Assembly: GCF_018130695.1 (NCBI RefSeq)
Contig: NZ_JAFCJX010000031.1
Span: 1 to 64,000, forward strand
Origin: Bradyrhizobium jicamae
Lineage (GTDB): Bacteria > Pseudomonadota > Alphaproteobacteria > Rhizobiales > Xanthobacteraceae
Reading direction: 5' to 3'
DNA: 64,000 nucleotides
Shown: piece after piece, positions 63,339 through 64,000 of the stretch
Layout of the letters: every line of letters starts with the position of its first letter
Numbering within the stretch: the stretch's first letter is position 1
Program-made: the position numbers and the translations under genes
Notes under the pieces: generated by a model
What the model saw: the letters and a program-made list of their open reading frames with translations, nothing else
The model's database searches: none
Told to the model about the DNA's origin: nothing

Positions 63339-63346
63339 GTGGTTTA
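63331..63346. promoter_or_regulatory. imperfect AACC-N4-GGTT palindrome at ArsR start
   Basis: Twelve of sixteen positions are symmetric. It covers the ArsR start codon, as is frequent for autoregulated ArsR-SRPBCC operons. Function is inferred. Confidence 0.5.
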
Positions 63347-63472
63347 GTATAGGGGCATGCAGCTCGAAGTCAAGCCGGTCATACGGGTTGCGCGGGAAGG
63401 AATTCGGTCAGCAGGACTCACTCAAACGGGCGCTCGCCGCGCGCCGTTCTCATTCAGCCAATTCGGCTCACG

Positions 63473-63745
63473 TCAGTAGCGCGGAACGCGCCGCCCGTAT
63501 CGCGGCTCCGGCGGCATCTGGTTGAAGGCCGCACGCGGATTGATGCCGCAATAGACATGGCGCCCGGACGCGCTCGCCTGACATTGCTCGTAGGTTTGAT
63601 AGAAGCACGCGCCGGGATAGCCGGTCTCCTTGCCCTGCAGGCACCAGGGATAATCATAGGGATCCGCTGCCGCCGGGCCGGTACCGGTGAGCCCTGCGAG
63701 CGAGACGACACCAAGCACCAGCACTGCCAATCGCGATGTGCGCAT
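63473..63745 (-). CDS. DUF3551 secreted protein
   Basis: A 90-residue protein with a signal peptide (RTSRLAVLVLGVVSLAGLTG, cleavage near AAA-DPYDYPW). The mature part has the DUF3551 pattern: YPWCLQGKETGYPGACFYQ, YEQCQAS and VYCGINP, with four Cys. This family is typical of Bradyrhizobium and relatives and has no known role. Likely periplasmic. Confidence 0.88.
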   Translation of the reverse strand: MRTSRLAVLVLGVVSLAGLTGTGPAAADPYDYPWCLQGKETGYPGACFYQTYEQCQASASGRHVYCGINPRAAFNQMPPEPRYGRRVPRY

Positions 63746-63907
63746 GACCGATCTCCTTCGCTTCCTCGTCGCGCCGCATACGAATGAAGGTTCTGAAGCG
63801 CGGCTTTATTCCGGACGCTCGACGGCGAATCCGCCGGTCATTGCGTCATCTCGCAGATTCGTGATGACGCAACGTCGCGCGCGCCAACTCAATCGCCGGG
63901 CGACGAT

Positions 63908-64000
63908 TCACTCATGGTATGGCGCCTTCCGACTGCGGCGCACCGGCGGAGGAGCGGCTGCGACCTGCGGATTGGGGCCGCAGGACAACAGCCGTCCGGA
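63908..64000 (-). CDS. possible C-terminal end of a gene cut by the window edge
   Basis: An open frame of 30 codons runs in from the right edge to a TGA at 63908-63910 (ends in RRSRKAPYHE, with an Ala/Pro-rich stretch before). It has the look of a secreted protein tail, but is too short to be sure; random frames this long are common at this GC. Confidence 0.3.
   Translation of the reverse strand, partial: SGRLLSCGPNPQVAAAPPPVRRSRKAPYHE

Overview
This 64 kb window reads as ordinary chromosome of a GC-rich alphaproteobacterium, most likely Bradyrhizobium or a close relative (Nitrobacteraceae). That placement is an inference. It rests on the base composition (about 65% GC in samples counted by hand), several families of short palindromic intergenic repeats that recur through the window, the MctP monocarboxylate transporter locus, a DUF3551 secreted protein, and many small proteins of rhizobial type. 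No CRISPR array, rRNA operon, transposase, integrase or phage structural gene was seen.

Layout. 0.5-11.5 kb: an SGNH-like secreted hydrolase, a cytochrome P450, a membrane class III adenylate cyclase, an HWE-type histidine kinase, two GGDEF-EAL proteins and YccF. 11.7-15.2 kb: a small Cys-rich secreted protein, an LLM flavin monooxygenase and a cNMP-binding patatin. 15.5-21.3 kb: an intact tRNA-Arg(CCG), then about 5.7 kb ending in a second copy of the 3' half of the same tRNA. This looks like a tRNA-targeted island without an integrase. It holds an HxlR-type operon and a large SAM/cyclase/ATPase/TPR protein. 21.3-26.3 kb: a duplicated-domain secreted protein, a LysR/DinB pair, a coiled-coil membrane protein, a sarcosine-oxidase-like enzyme and a small ABM-like protein. 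26.6-29.3 kb: a third GGDEF-EAL protein.

29.4-32.8 kb is the most unusual part: a two-gene operon of lower GC coding for a subtilisin-like protease with a large insertion and a ComEC-type metallo-beta-lactamase-fold protein. 33-39 kb: YgiQ, a Gre factor, three small proteins (one TfoX-like), and a Cache-PAS-GGDEF diguanylate cyclase. 39-42.1 kb: a GT2 glycosyltransferase, a UbiA-type prenyltransferase and a methyltransferase. 42.4-45.3 kb: a GrlR-like protein and two tandem paralogous LuxR-type regulators. 45.5-51.5 kb: a response regulator, a symporter-fused hybrid histidine kinase, MctP and a 58-residue DUF3311 protein, all on the minus strand; this looks like a sensor-regulated carboxylate uptake locus.

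51.7-64 kb: two secreted hydrolases, GST, DUF1697, threonine ammonia-lyase, small proteins, a BchE-like B12/radical SAM protein, UppS beside a winged-helix regulator/membrane protein pair, DUF1428, an ArsR/SRPBCC/DUF899 operon and a DUF3551 protein.

Two themes run through the window. The first is c-di-GMP and cNMP signalling: four GGDEF proteins, two nucleotide cyclases and one cNMP-binding effector. The second is local regulators that sit next to palindromes in their own or a neighbour's 5' region; the HxlR, LysR, winged-helix and ArsR genes all show this.
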